The notes below the pieces were generated by a model, which was given only the letters and a program-made list of their open reading frames with translations, made no database searches and was not told where the DNA came from. Source: Larkinella insperata (lineage in GTDB: Bacteria > Bacteroidota > Bacteroidia > Cytophagales > Spirosomataceae). From it: a stretch of 64,000 nucleotides of DNA. Positions 50,615-58,029 of the stretch are shown here, in pieces; position 1 is the stretch's first letter, and every line of letters begins with the position of its first letter. Made by a program: the position numbers and the translations under genes. The stretch spans positions 4,423,501 through 4,487,500 of the forward strand of contig NZ_CP110973.1 of assembly GCF_026248825.1 (NCBI RefSeq), in the 5' to 3' direction.

Positions 50615-51934
50615 ATGAAAACACGACCAATCTTACCAGCCTTTGGTATATTCATATTCTTTTTCATCGCGCTGGTTGGGCCGCAGAAAACCGTGGCCCA
50701 ACCCGGCGTTGACATACCGGTTGAGTCATTTTACGACGAACTGGCGCCGTATGGCGAGTGGGTGCGTAACCCCGAATACGGCCAGGTCTGGATGCCCGAA
50801 GTAAACGACGATTTCCAGCCGTACGCGACCAATGGTCACTGGGCCGTCACCGAATACGGTAACACCTGGGTTTCCGATTACGACTGGGGCTGGGCGCCGT
50901 TTCACTACGGTCGCTGGCTCTTCGACGACTACTACGGCCGCTGGATCTGGGTGCCCGACAGCGAGTGGGGACCGGCCTGGGTGAGCTGGCGGTCCGGTGG
51001 CGGCTACTACGGCTGGGCTCCGCTGGGCCCGGGAATGGGCATCAACGTGAACATCAACATCAATCTGCCGTTCAATTACTGGACGTTTGTCCCACAGGTC
51101 TATTTCACCAGTCCGCGGGTGTACAGCTACTGCGTACCGCGCACGCGGGTGGTCAATGTTTACCACAACACAACTATTATCAACAACGTATACCGGTACA
51201 ACAACCGCTCGTACGGCTACGGTCCGCGCCGGGAAGAAATTGAGCGGTACACGCGCCGGAACGTGCCGGTTTACCGGGCCAACGAGGTAATTCGGCGTAC
51301 TAACGCGGGTCCGCGGGGCAGCTACGGATCGTCTTATTCAACCGATCGATTCAACAACCGCGGCAGTTATACCTACAACGGCAATCGCCGGGGTGAGGTA
51401 GCCGAAAACAACCGGATTGAAGACCGCGCGGGCTGGGGTGCCTACCCGGGTAGTCGGGGAAATGGCTCGTATAACCGGCCAGATGGTTTTAACAGCCGCC
51501 CCGGTAACGCCAATCGCCCGGATTTCGGAAACCGACCTAACCCGGAAAATAACAATCGCCCGGATTTTGGAAACCGCCCGAATACTGATCACAACAGCGT
51601 TGAACGCCCCAGCCGCAATGACTGGAACGGCAACCGTTCAAACCGATTTGAAACGCCTTCCGAAAACCGGGGTAATCCGGGGTACGCCCCGCGGACCAAT
51701 TCACCCTCGTTTGAACGTCGGTCGGAAAACCGTTCATTCCAGCAACCGGAACCATCCAACCGCCGGGAAGGCTGGTCCGGAAACCGGGGATTTGAAGGAA
51801 CTCCGCAGCGGGTAGAACGCAGCCGGGAGTCATTCCCGCAACGGTCGGCGGACTCGGCTCCCCGGCCGTACCAGGAGCGCCAGAATTCGGCCGGCCGTGG
51901 CGATGGTGGCGGCAGCCGTCGGGGACCGAACTAA
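50615..51934 (+). CDS. DUF6600 secreted protein with Asn/Arg/Gly-rich tail
   Basis: The 439-residue protein has an N-terminal membrane/signal segment (1-29). The DUF6600 aromatic repeat region follows: FYDELAPYGEWV, VWMPEVNDDFQPYATNGHWAV, WGWAPFHYGRWLFDDYYGRWIWVPDSEWGPAWVSWR and YYGWAPLGPG. Beyond about residue 240 the sequence is low-complexity, rich in N, R, G, P and S (NRPDFGNRPN is repeated). It is probably an envelope or extracellular matrix protein; no enzymatic motif was found. A terminator follows. Confidence 0.85.
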   Translation: MKTRPILPAFGIFIFFFIALVGPQKTVAQPGVDIPVESFYDELAPYGEWVRNPEYGQVWMPEVNDDFQPYATNGHWAVTEYGNTWVSDYDWGWAPFHYGRWLFDDYYGRWIWVPDSEWGPAWVSWRSGGGYYGWAPLGPGMGINVNININLPFNYWTFVPQVYFTSPRVYSYCVPRTRVVNVYHNTTIINNVYRYNNRSYGYGPRREEIERYTRRNVPVYRANEVIRRTNAGPRGSYGSSYSTDRFNNRGSYTYNGNRRGEVAENNRIEDRAGWGAYPGSRGNGSYNRPDGFNSRPGNANRPDFGNRPNPENNNRPDFGNRPNTDHNSVERPSRNDWNGNRSNRFETPSENRGNPGYAPRTNSPSFERRSENRSFQQPEPSNRREGWSGNRGFEGTPQRVERSRESFPQRSADSAPRPYQERQNSAGRGDGGGSRRGPN

Positions 51935-51956
51935 CTGGATTTACCCATTGGGAACC

Positions 51957-51994
51957 GGTGGGCCAGGGCGACAACTCTATCGCCCTGGCCCATC
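51957..51994 (+). terminator. strong terminator after the DUF6600 gene
   Basis: The core arms GGGCCAGGGCGA / TCGCCCTGGCCC are perfect (12 bp); the stem extends further with one mismatch (CCGgT / AtCGG). GGTTTTTATTT follows. It separates the gene from the convergent DUF3817 gene. Confidence 0.9.
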
Positions 51995-51999
51995 GGTTT

Positions 52000-52305
52000 T
52001 TATTTAATGCGGGACAGAATCGTGTAATCGATGTAAAACGTTCCGAACGGAATGAAGCAGGCCAGGATCACCTTCCAGGTAGTTTCCAGAAACTTCCAGT
52101 GGCGCTCGATGCCGACGCTCAGCGTATTGATGACAAACAGCAGAAAAAACAGGCCGTGAATGGGGCCGACGGTTTTTACCAGCGAAGGATCCCCGCCCGA
52201 ATATTTGAGCGGAACGGCAATGCCCAGCAGGACGATTAGCGAGATACCTTCCAGAAAGCCGATCAGTCGGAGTCGGCCCACTTTGTTTTGAAACAGGTTG
52301 ATCAT
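52000..52305 (-). CDS. DUF3817 integral membrane protein
   Basis: The 101-residue protein has the DUF3817 layout: RLRLIGFLEGISLIVLLGIAVPLKY, VKTVGPIHGLFFLLFVI, KVILACFIPFGTFYIDY. Three membrane segments and a conserved GxxHG-like GPIHG are visible; its function is not known. It follows the preceding membrane gene by only 2 nt and is probably co-transcribed. Confidence 0.87.
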   Translation of the reverse strand: MINLFQNKVGRLRLIGFLEGISLIVLLGIAVPLKYSGGDPSLVKTVGPIHGLFFLLFVINTLSVGIERHWKFLETTWKVILACFIPFGTFYIDYTILSRIK

Positions 52306-52307
52306 GG

Positions 52308-52772
52308 TTAAAAAGGACGAAAGTAAGGGCGGTTGGCCAGTGGCGAAAAGGGCCAGGGTATGGCCGTGAAAATGATCAGCAGCGCCAGCAGGAACCAGAC
52401 CGTCATGGTTTTGAATTTGGCCTCATCGGTTTCTCTGCGTTTCGCAGCGGCTGATCCGATGGTAATGAAAAATACCGCCACCGTCATTAAAGTGATGTGT
52501 ATCAGACCGAAAAACAGGAACTCCAACTGGCGGCTGGCCTGGCTGAAATTAGCCCGGAAATAGCTAATAATGGGGCTGTTGAAATACAGCGTGTAGCCAA
52601 TCATCAGTTGGATGTGCGAGATCGTGGCGGTAATGTGCCGAACGGAATTGTCGGATTTAGAGTACGGTCGGTGGCCGAGCCAACCGGTGAGTCCCCGGTA
52701 CAGAGCGTACAACAGACTCACCAGGACCAGCCACCGGAAGGCGGAATGAAAAAATAGTAATGCGGAATACAT
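52308..52772 (-). CDS. small four-helix membrane protein
   Basis: From the ATG at 52772 the protein has 154 residues and four membrane segments: LLFFHSAFRWLVLVSLLYALY, ISHIQLMIGYTLYF, LFFGLIHITLMTVAVFFITIG and WFLLALLIIFTAIPWPF. Histidines in the first, second and third segments recall haem-binding four-helix bundles, but the family is not certain. The longer frame to 52862 overlaps the upstream AraC gene and is not used. GACCTTTG at 52800-52807 is a partial promoter element between the AraC gene and this one. Confidence 0.8.
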   Translation of the reverse strand: MYSALLFFHSAFRWLVLVSLLYALYRGLTGWLGHRPYSKSDNSVRHITATISHIQLMIGYTLYFNSPIISYFRANFSQASRQLEFLFFGLIHITLMTVAVFFITIGSAAAKRRETDEAKFKTMTVWFLLALLIIFTAIPWPFSPLANRPYFRPF

Positions 52773-52848
52773 GCTGTTTTTGGACCTTTCAGATGGGCAC
52801 AAAGGTCGAGAAACCGTCTGTTGCAGGGTAGGATGGATAAGGCAGCTT

Positions 52849-53754
52849 CTAGGACTTTTCAATCATTCGGCGAAATTCGGAGGGCGTCTGGTGTTCGTAC
52901 TTTTTGAACAGGCGGGTAAAATAGGAGGGATCGTCGAGGCCAACTTCCAGGGCAATCTCGCTCACCGTCAGGTTGGTCTGGCTAAGCAGTACCTTGGCTT
53001 CGAGCAGCACGGTTTCGTCAATCCACCGGGTTGGCGATTTACCGGTAACGGCCTTTACGGTTTTGTTGAGGTGGTTGGGGGTGATGTTCAGCAGCGATGC
53101 GTATTCAGTCACCCGTTTTTTGGTGCGAATCCACTTGAAAAGCAGCTCGCGGAACCGGTTGGTAATCGTTACACCCGTCACCGGGCCGGAGCCGGATGCG
53201 GGCCGGTAAATTCGGTTCACTTCGCACAGCAGGGTGAGCAAATACGACTGGAGCAGGTCAAGGTTCTGGAGACCGTTCTGCGAGTAATCGATCAGCAGCC
53301 GGGTAAGCAGCCGCCGGATAAACTCCGCCGACTGCCGATCGGGCTGAATCATCGGGTTGCCCCATATCTTGAGAAAATCAAATTCGTTTAACAGGTTGTT
53401 TTTCAAAAGTTTTCCAACCAGAAAATCCGATTGAAAACCGCAGATGTAGCCTTTATTAATTTCACCTTCCCGGAACGAAAATACCTGACCGGCAGGAACA
53501 AACAACATTTCGTCAGCGTGAATGGTGTACAGTTCGCTGCCGATTTTTATGCTGGCTTCGCCCTCGGTGATGTACAGGCACGAGGTGATAGTGGAGCGGG
53601 AAGCCGGTACCGCCCGGGTGACGAACTGGTACATGTCTTCCACACGCATGATGAAAAACTTACCAACGTCGCCCCGGAAGAACGCATGGAGTTCTTCCGA
53701 GGGCATAAACTTGCCGGTAAACGCCCGCGTATCGTACAGCTTGATGTCACTCAT
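52849..53754 (-). CDS. AraC family regulator
   Basis: The 301-residue protein has an N-terminal cupin-type sensor (RSTITSCLYITEGEASIKIGSELY, EMLFVPAGQVFSF) and a C-terminal AraC domain (RVTEYASLLNITPNHLNKTVKAVTG and VSEIALEVGLDDPSYFTRLFKKY, ending TPSEFRRMI). The start overlaps the end of the upstream YdeI-type gene by 8 nt. A small membrane gene lies directly downstream on the same strand. It is the fifth AraC gene in the window with this arrangement. Confidence 0.9.
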   Translation of the reverse strand: MSDIKLYDTRAFTGKFMPSEELHAFFRGDVGKFFIMRVEDMYQFVTRAVPASRSTITSCLYITEGEASIKIGSELYTIHADEMLFVPAGQVFSFREGEINKGYICGFQSDFLVGKLLKNNLLNEFDFLKIWGNPMIQPDRQSAEFIRRLLTRLLIDYSQNGLQNLDLLQSYLLTLLCEVNRIYRPASGSGPVTGVTITNRFRELLFKWIRTKKRVTEYASLLNITPNHLNKTVKAVTGKSPTRWIDETVLLEAKVLLSQTNLTVSEIALEVGLDDPSYFTRLFKKYEHQTPSEFRRMIEKS

Positions 53755-54241
53755 GCTGGCCGGATGGGTTGATTTTCAGTCGGTTGATCATCATAATGGC
53801 CCGGTCCACGCGGACCTGAGGGCTCTTCGCACCATCGACATAATAAATAATACTCCGCTGCCGGTTGGGGGTCAGGGCGTGAAACAGCCGGTTGCCTTCT
53901 TCGTCAATGGCCAGCAGTTCCGTTAACTCTTCGGGCATTTTGCGGCCGTATTCGCTTTCGTCCTGCCAGATGGCGATCCGGAGTGTATCGCCCAGCCGGA
54001 GCTTGCCCTGCTGCCGGATGGGCGTTCCGATGCTGATGAAAAACGAGCCGTCGCCCCTGGGTCGGAGGGCGCAGTGAAACTCGATGCTGTCGTTCAGCAG
54101 GCACATCATCCGAACCGGCTGGGTGCGCGTAAACTGCTGGGCCACTTCGTCGGGAACGTCGATGTAGTGGGTTCGGTCGCGTTGCTCAAACCGTTCCAGA
54201 ACGGCTTCAAAACGGACCGACTGAAGAGAATCAGGGTTCAT
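53747..54241 (-). CDS. YdeI/OmpD-associated family protein with DUF1905 domain
   Basis: The 164-residue protein starts with a DUF1905-like barrel (RFEAVLERFEQRDRTHYIDVPDEVAQQF, HCALRPRGDGSFFISIGTPIR, LRLGDTLRIAIWQD) and ends with the OmdA-like helical region (EELTELLAIDEEGNRLFHALTPNRQRSIIYYVDGAKSPQVRVDRAIMMI). The role of this family is not settled; members are linked to antibacterial peptide tolerance. It overlaps the AraC gene by 8 nt, so the two are likely co-translated. Confidence 0.82.
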   Translation of the reverse strand: MNPDSLQSVRFEAVLERFEQRDRTHYIDVPDEVAQQFTRTQPVRMMCLLNDSIEFHCALRPRGDGSFFISIGTPIRQQGKLRLGDTLRIAIWQDESEYGRKMPEELTELLAIDEEGNRLFHALTPNRQRSIIYYVDGAKSPQVRVDRAIMMINRLKINPSGQHE

Positions 54242-54246
54242 GGTAA

Positions 54247-54279
54247 CAGGCCGTGGCGGTTTTCATTCGCCACGGCCTG
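54247..54279 (-). terminator. hairpin between the DUF5686 and YdeI-type genes
   Basis: CAGGCCGTGGCG / CGCCACGGCCTG is a perfect 12-bp stem with a 9-nt loop. It lies 24 nt past the stop of the DUF5686 gene and only 5 nt before the ATG of the next gene. No T-run follows on the minus strand. It may terminate the first gene or limit initiation of the second. Confidence 0.5.
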
Positions 54280-54303
54280 GCAAATTACCGGTTTTAACCG
54301 GGT

Positions 54304-56874
54304 TTACAAACCCACCTGAAACGACACTTTTACGGCAAACGGCGTCACGTTGGGTTGCTGGCGGTAGGTCAATCGGTGCATTCCTTCCACGCGCACCAGC
54401 TTGAAAATGTTCTCAATTCCGTAGCCCACTTCCACGTACGGGTCATGCTGGAGGGAGTAAACGGGAGCCAGCGCTTTTCCTGCGGCATCGTGGGTCGCAA
54501 TCAGGTTTCGATTGGACTCGCTGAGGCCACCCCACAGCAGTTTACCCGTCACGAAACTGCGCCAGCCCAGCCGCCGGATCAGCGGAAGCCGGTTGGTAAA
54601 CAAGCCTTCGAATTTGTGTTCCAGCGAAACGGATGCATAGCGGTCGCTGACAAACTCACCAAAGTTCATCAGGTTGTAGGCATTGCGGTTGTAGAACGGC
54701 GTCTGGTTGCCAACGTGCACCTGCAACAGCGGATAGGGCAGGGTAGAGGGAATATAACCGGCCTGAACCGTATACTGCGTCCGCCCAAATAACCCCCACC
54801 GCAGCGTATGATCCAGCTGAAACTGCCATTTGTGGTAGTCGCCAAACGTTCCGCCCTCAAACGAAGCCGTTCCGTACGTATACCGCAGGCTGACGATAGG
54901 CGCGGTTTCGGTGGGTCGGCGCTGAATCCGGCGCTTGGTCACCCGGCGGCTGGGAATCCGGCCGGGTGCGTACCGCAGTTCCAGAAAGGCTTCCCGGCTC
55001 CAGAAGTCGGAACTACACACCGTTTGCTGGGTGTCCGGCACGGGTTGACGGAAGGCAAATGGAAAAAGTGGGTCGATGCGCCGGTACCGAATCCCCGCGG
55101 TCTGGATAAAATCAGTTCCCAAATCGCGTTGGACCGACAGGGCGGTTTCGTTCTGGTAATAAGCCTGGGGGTAGCGCCCAAACCGGCTGGTGATGCGCAG
55201 AAAAGGATTATCGGCTAAATCTTCGGTCCGCAAACCGAGCTGCTCCAGATCGTAGCTGCTTTTCAGCGTAATGAGCGTCAGCGGCTGGTGGGTCGGAATG
55301 TAGTTGATTTCGCCCCCCATCTTCCAGATCTGATCACGCGTACCGTAGGCACTGTAGGCCGCCAGCTGCCAGTTTCGGCTAAACTGGTTGTTGGTCTGCA
55401 AACCCATCCGCAACCGGTGGCCTTCAACCGGATTGTAAGCCCACATCGAAAAAACCGACCCGGCCTCTACGCCTTTGAACAGTGGAACATACCCGCCGTT
55501 GAGAACAAACTGGCCCGTGCGGCTGATGAATTTAATGAGCGGCAGGTTCCGGACGGTATCCAGCACGGCGCGCGTCTGTTTGTTGGCTTCGGACTCCGCT
55601 GCGCTCTCACGTTGCGCCTGCCAGTAGTCGGCGGAGGCTTCGGCACGGTCTTCGGCTATCTGCACCTCGGTGTCAAAGAAACCAACGGGCTTGGGCTGCC
55701 CCACCAGCGGCTGCCGAACCGTAGTCCGGTACTCGACCGTGGCGCCAAAGGTGTGCTTGACAACCTCACCCACCTGAACCGTCAGGTGGGTCGTTTCGGG
55801 CAGCCAGGCGCGGGCGGACTCACCGGCGGTTTCGTACGTTTGTTCAATGTCAATCTGCTTGATGAAATTAAGGTTGGCGGCTGCGCCAACCTGCGCGTCG
55901 ATCTGCACGAGGGCGTAGCTGACGGTGTCGATCCACACTTTGCCCCTGAAAACCAGGTCGCGTTCGTTTTTAGGGTCGAAGTCCAGGACGAAGCAGGTGT
56001 GCAAACCTACCTGCGCGGTATCGGCCAGAAAGTACGAGTAAGCAGCCCGGCTGTTGTCGGCCAGGGGCGAAATAAATTCCTTTTTGAACAGGCTGACGGT
56101 ATTCTGGTAAAAGTTGAGGGTATTAAAACCGGCGCCCGTGAACATCGTGATGAAGCTGTCGTCGGTCAGCCCGGCGCTGCTGATGGCCGTTTTCAGGATG
56201 TGTTCCTTCTGGCGTTCGGGCTGGCGCCGGGCGTAGAGTTTCGAAACGGTTTCGGAGAAAAAGATCGGCAGTTCCGTCACGGTTTTTCCGGCCTGTTTTT
56301 TCTCCACGGCCCGCAGGATGGTCTGCACGGGTTTGCGCCGGCGAAACCGCTCGGCCATCTGGTTGATGCTGATCGAAAGCTGGCTGTAGGCGTCGTACTC
56401 GTAACCGTCGAGCTTCCGGAAATCATTCTGCGACCGGTGGGCCGCTACTTCGCGCAGGATGCGGTAGGCCGGATTTTCGCCCGCCCGGATCACCACCTCG
56501 TTCAGCTGGGTTGCCACCGGTTTTAAAACGACTTCAAGGGGTTTTTCCGGACTGGCTGCGTTGATGGCGACGGTGGTCGTCTGGTAGCCCATCGCCGACA
56601 CCAGCAGCGAATCCACGCGCTGGCCAACCGCTAACCGAAATTGACCGTTTTCATCGGCCTGCGTTCCGATGGGTTTGCCTTTGACGGCCACTGCGGCAAA
56701 CGGGACCGCGGCTCCGGACGGGGTTTCGGTGATGCGCCCGGAAAGGACCCGTGCGTCGGAAGGGGTTTGTCCGCAGGCAGCCCACGCTGTTATGACCACC
56801 CCCAGCAGGGCAGATAAAATACGGGTGAAAATCAGGCGAAAGCCGTTTGGTCGAGTTTGCAAACGCAGGTTCAT
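54304..56874 (-). CDS. DUF5686 outer-membrane protein with carboxypeptidase-like domain
   Basis: The 856-residue protein has a signal peptide (about 1-35). A carboxypeptidase-D regulatory-like domain follows (VLSGRITETPSGAAVPFAAVAVKG, residues 43-130), then the DUF5686 region: ELNEVVIRAGENPAYRILREVAAHR, FRKLDGYEYDAYSQLSI, FVLDFDPKNERDLVFRGKVWID. A C-terminal barrel runs to FAVKVSFQVGL, with an aromatic near the end. It resembles TonB-plug-free Bacteroidota outer-membrane proteins of unknown ligand. It is alone on its transcript. Confidence 0.88.
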   Translation of the reverse strand: MNLRLQTRPNGFRLIFTRILSALLGVVITAWAACGQTPSDARVLSGRITETPSGAAVPFAAVAVKGKPIGTQADENGQFRLAVGQRVDSLLVSAMGYQTTTVAINAASPEKPLEVVLKPVATQLNEVVIRAGENPAYRILREVAAHRSQNDFRKLDGYEYDAYSQLSISINQMAERFRRRKPVQTILRAVEKKQAGKTVTELPIFFSETVSKLYARRQPERQKEHILKTAISSAGLTDDSFITMFTGAGFNTLNFYQNTVSLFKKEFISPLADNSRAAYSYFLADTAQVGLHTCFVLDFDPKNERDLVFRGKVWIDTVSYALVQIDAQVGAAANLNFIKQIDIEQTYETAGESARAWLPETTHLTVQVGEVVKHTFGATVEYRTTVRQPLVGQPKPVGFFDTEVQIAEDRAEASADYWQAQRESAAESEANKQTRAVLDTVRNLPLIKFISRTGQFVLNGGYVPLFKGVEAGSVFSMWAYNPVEGHRLRMGLQTNNQFSRNWQLAAYSAYGTRDQIWKMGGEINYIPTHQPLTLITLKSSYDLEQLGLRTEDLADNPFLRITSRFGRYPQAYYQNETALSVQRDLGTDFIQTAGIRYRRIDPLFPFAFRQPVPDTQQTVCSSDFWSREAFLELRYAPGRIPSRRVTKRRIQRRPTETAPIVSLRYTYGTASFEGGTFGDYHKWQFQLDHTLRWGLFGRTQYTVQAGYIPSTLPYPLLQVHVGNQTPFYNRNAYNLMNFGEFVSDRYASVSLEHKFEGLFTNRLPLIRRLGWRSFVTGKLLWGGLSESNRNLIATHDAAGKALAPVYSLQHDPYVEVGYGIENIFKLVRVEGMHRLTYRQQPNVTPFAVKVSFQVGL

Positions 56875-57076
56875 TCTCTTCGTCGTGTTGTTTACTGTGA
56901 TTTATGCCACTATGACGACGAAGGTGACCTTTACCCCTACGCCCAAAAGAGGACGGGGTGCGTGAACAGGGATTTTCTGCGTTTGAATTGCAGATTTAGG
57001 GATTTGAACTGAAGCCCTTTTTGGCCGGATTTGGCCGTCCGGGCAGGCCCGGGTCCGGCGGAACGGCATCCGGCTG

Positions 57077-57631
57077 TTAGAGTTCGGACGCCAGCCGGGC
57101 GTAGTAAACCGAGTCCAGAAACCGGCCGTTGAAGTATTTATCTTCCCGAAAATGACCTTCTTTCCGAAAGCCGCTGCGTTCCAGCACCCGGGCCGAAGCC
57201 GTATTGCCGGGATCGACGATGGCTACGATGGAATGCAGCCTCATGGCCCCAAACCCGTAGTCGACCACGGCTTGCAGGGCTTCCTGCATGATTCCCAGGC
57301 CCTGGTAGTCGGGGTGCAGTAGGTAACCGACCTCGGCCCGAAAGTTTTCCGGGTTGATCCGGACAAAGCCGATGGTTCCGATGACGCCCGGTTGATCCTG
57401 GAGCGTAATGCCCCAGGTGATGCTCTCGTTGCGCCGAATGGCATCGTTAAAAACCTGAATCAGCCGGACCGCATCCTCGACGCAGGTCGTCAGCGGTCGG
57501 GGAATAAACCGCATCAGCGCCGGATCGGAGCGAAGCTGGTGGAGATTATTTCCGTCCGATTGTTTTAAGCGCCTGATGATCAGACGATCCGTTGTCAAGG
57601 TTGGGCATGGGCCCAGGTTAATGGTCAACAT
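57077..57631 (-). CDS. GNAT family N-acetyltransferase (RimJ/RimL-like)
   Basis: The 184-residue protein has the GNAT pattern: PTLTTDRLIIRRLKQSDGNNLHQL at the start, VGYLLHPDYQGLGIMQEALQAVVDYGF with acetyl-CoA motif A (QGLGIM), and SARVLERSGFRKEGHFREDKY as motif B. It should acetylate a protein terminus or a small amine. It is divergent from the small membrane gene at 57904, with a 14-bp palindrome in the gap. The 200 bp upstream of the DUF5686 gene hold no further gene. Confidence 0.88.
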   Translation of the reverse strand: MLTINLGPCPTLTTDRLIIRRLKQSDGNNLHQLRSDPALMRFIPRPLTTCVEDAVRLIQVFNDAIRRNESITWGITLQDQPGVIGTIGFVRINPENFRAEVGYLLHPDYQGLGIMQEALQAVVDYGFGAMRLHSIVAIVDPGNTASARVLERSGFRKEGHFREDKYFNGRFLDSVYYARLASEL

Positions 57632-57711
57632 AGGTATGAATAAAGGGTAAACGGCCGACGGAACAGGGCAGATTGGTTTGCCGCTTAAACCGGATCCCGC
57701 TCGTTCTCCAA

Positions 57712-57725
57712 CTTTCCCGGGAAAG
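57712..57725. promoter_or_regulatory. 14-bp perfect palindrome in a divergent gap
   Basis: CTTTCCCGGGAAAG lies between the GNAT gene and the symporter operon; a further GGGAAAG half occurs about 40 nt downstream. It could be an operator for either divergent promoter, but no regulator is linked by sequence. Confidence 0.35.
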
Positions 57726-57903
57726 ATACTTCTTTTCGGTTTATCTTGCCCAACTGCGGGAAAGCGGGGTACGAACGAGCGTTAAAATTGCACAATTTGG
57801 TAATAATATAGAATCGTTTTTGTCGCCGGGTACCCAATCACATACGAGAGATTTACTATTTTCGTTGCCTAAACACGAGTTCAGATCCAACCACCGTTTC
57901 GTT

Positions 57904-58029
57904 ATGCACCAGCCAGACCCTGATTTGCCACCCTTCGTCCGCTCCTGGCGGCAGCTCTACATGCTCGTTATTGGCAGTCTGCTGCTGGAGATCGTCTTGT
58001 TTTACGGGTTTATGCGGTATTTTTCATGA
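57904..58029 (+). CDS. 41-residue membrane protein coupled to the symporter
   Basis: From the ATG at 57904 a 41-residue protein has a Pro/Asp-rich N-terminus (MHQPDPDLPPFVRSWRQLY) and one hydrophobic helix (MLVIGSLLLEIVLFYGFMRY). Its stop overlaps the start of the symporter gene (ATGA), which indicates translational coupling. Short membrane partners are known for other solute:sodium symporters (for example YhdT with PanF). The longer in-frame reading from 57673 has no coding character. A partner or assembly role is an inference. Confidence 0.65.
   Translation: MHQPDPDLPPFVRSWRQLYMLVIGSLLLEIVLFYGFMRYFS

Noticed and set aside
51338..51974. Frames antisense or out of phase to the Asn/Arg-rich tail of the DUF6600 protein
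   Set aside because: Low-complexity shadow frames, without structure.
57673..57903. 118-residue form of the small symporter partner
   Set aside because: The N-terminal 77 codons run through AT-rich intergenic DNA and a perfect palindrome; the 41-codon form starts at an ATG and keeps the helix.
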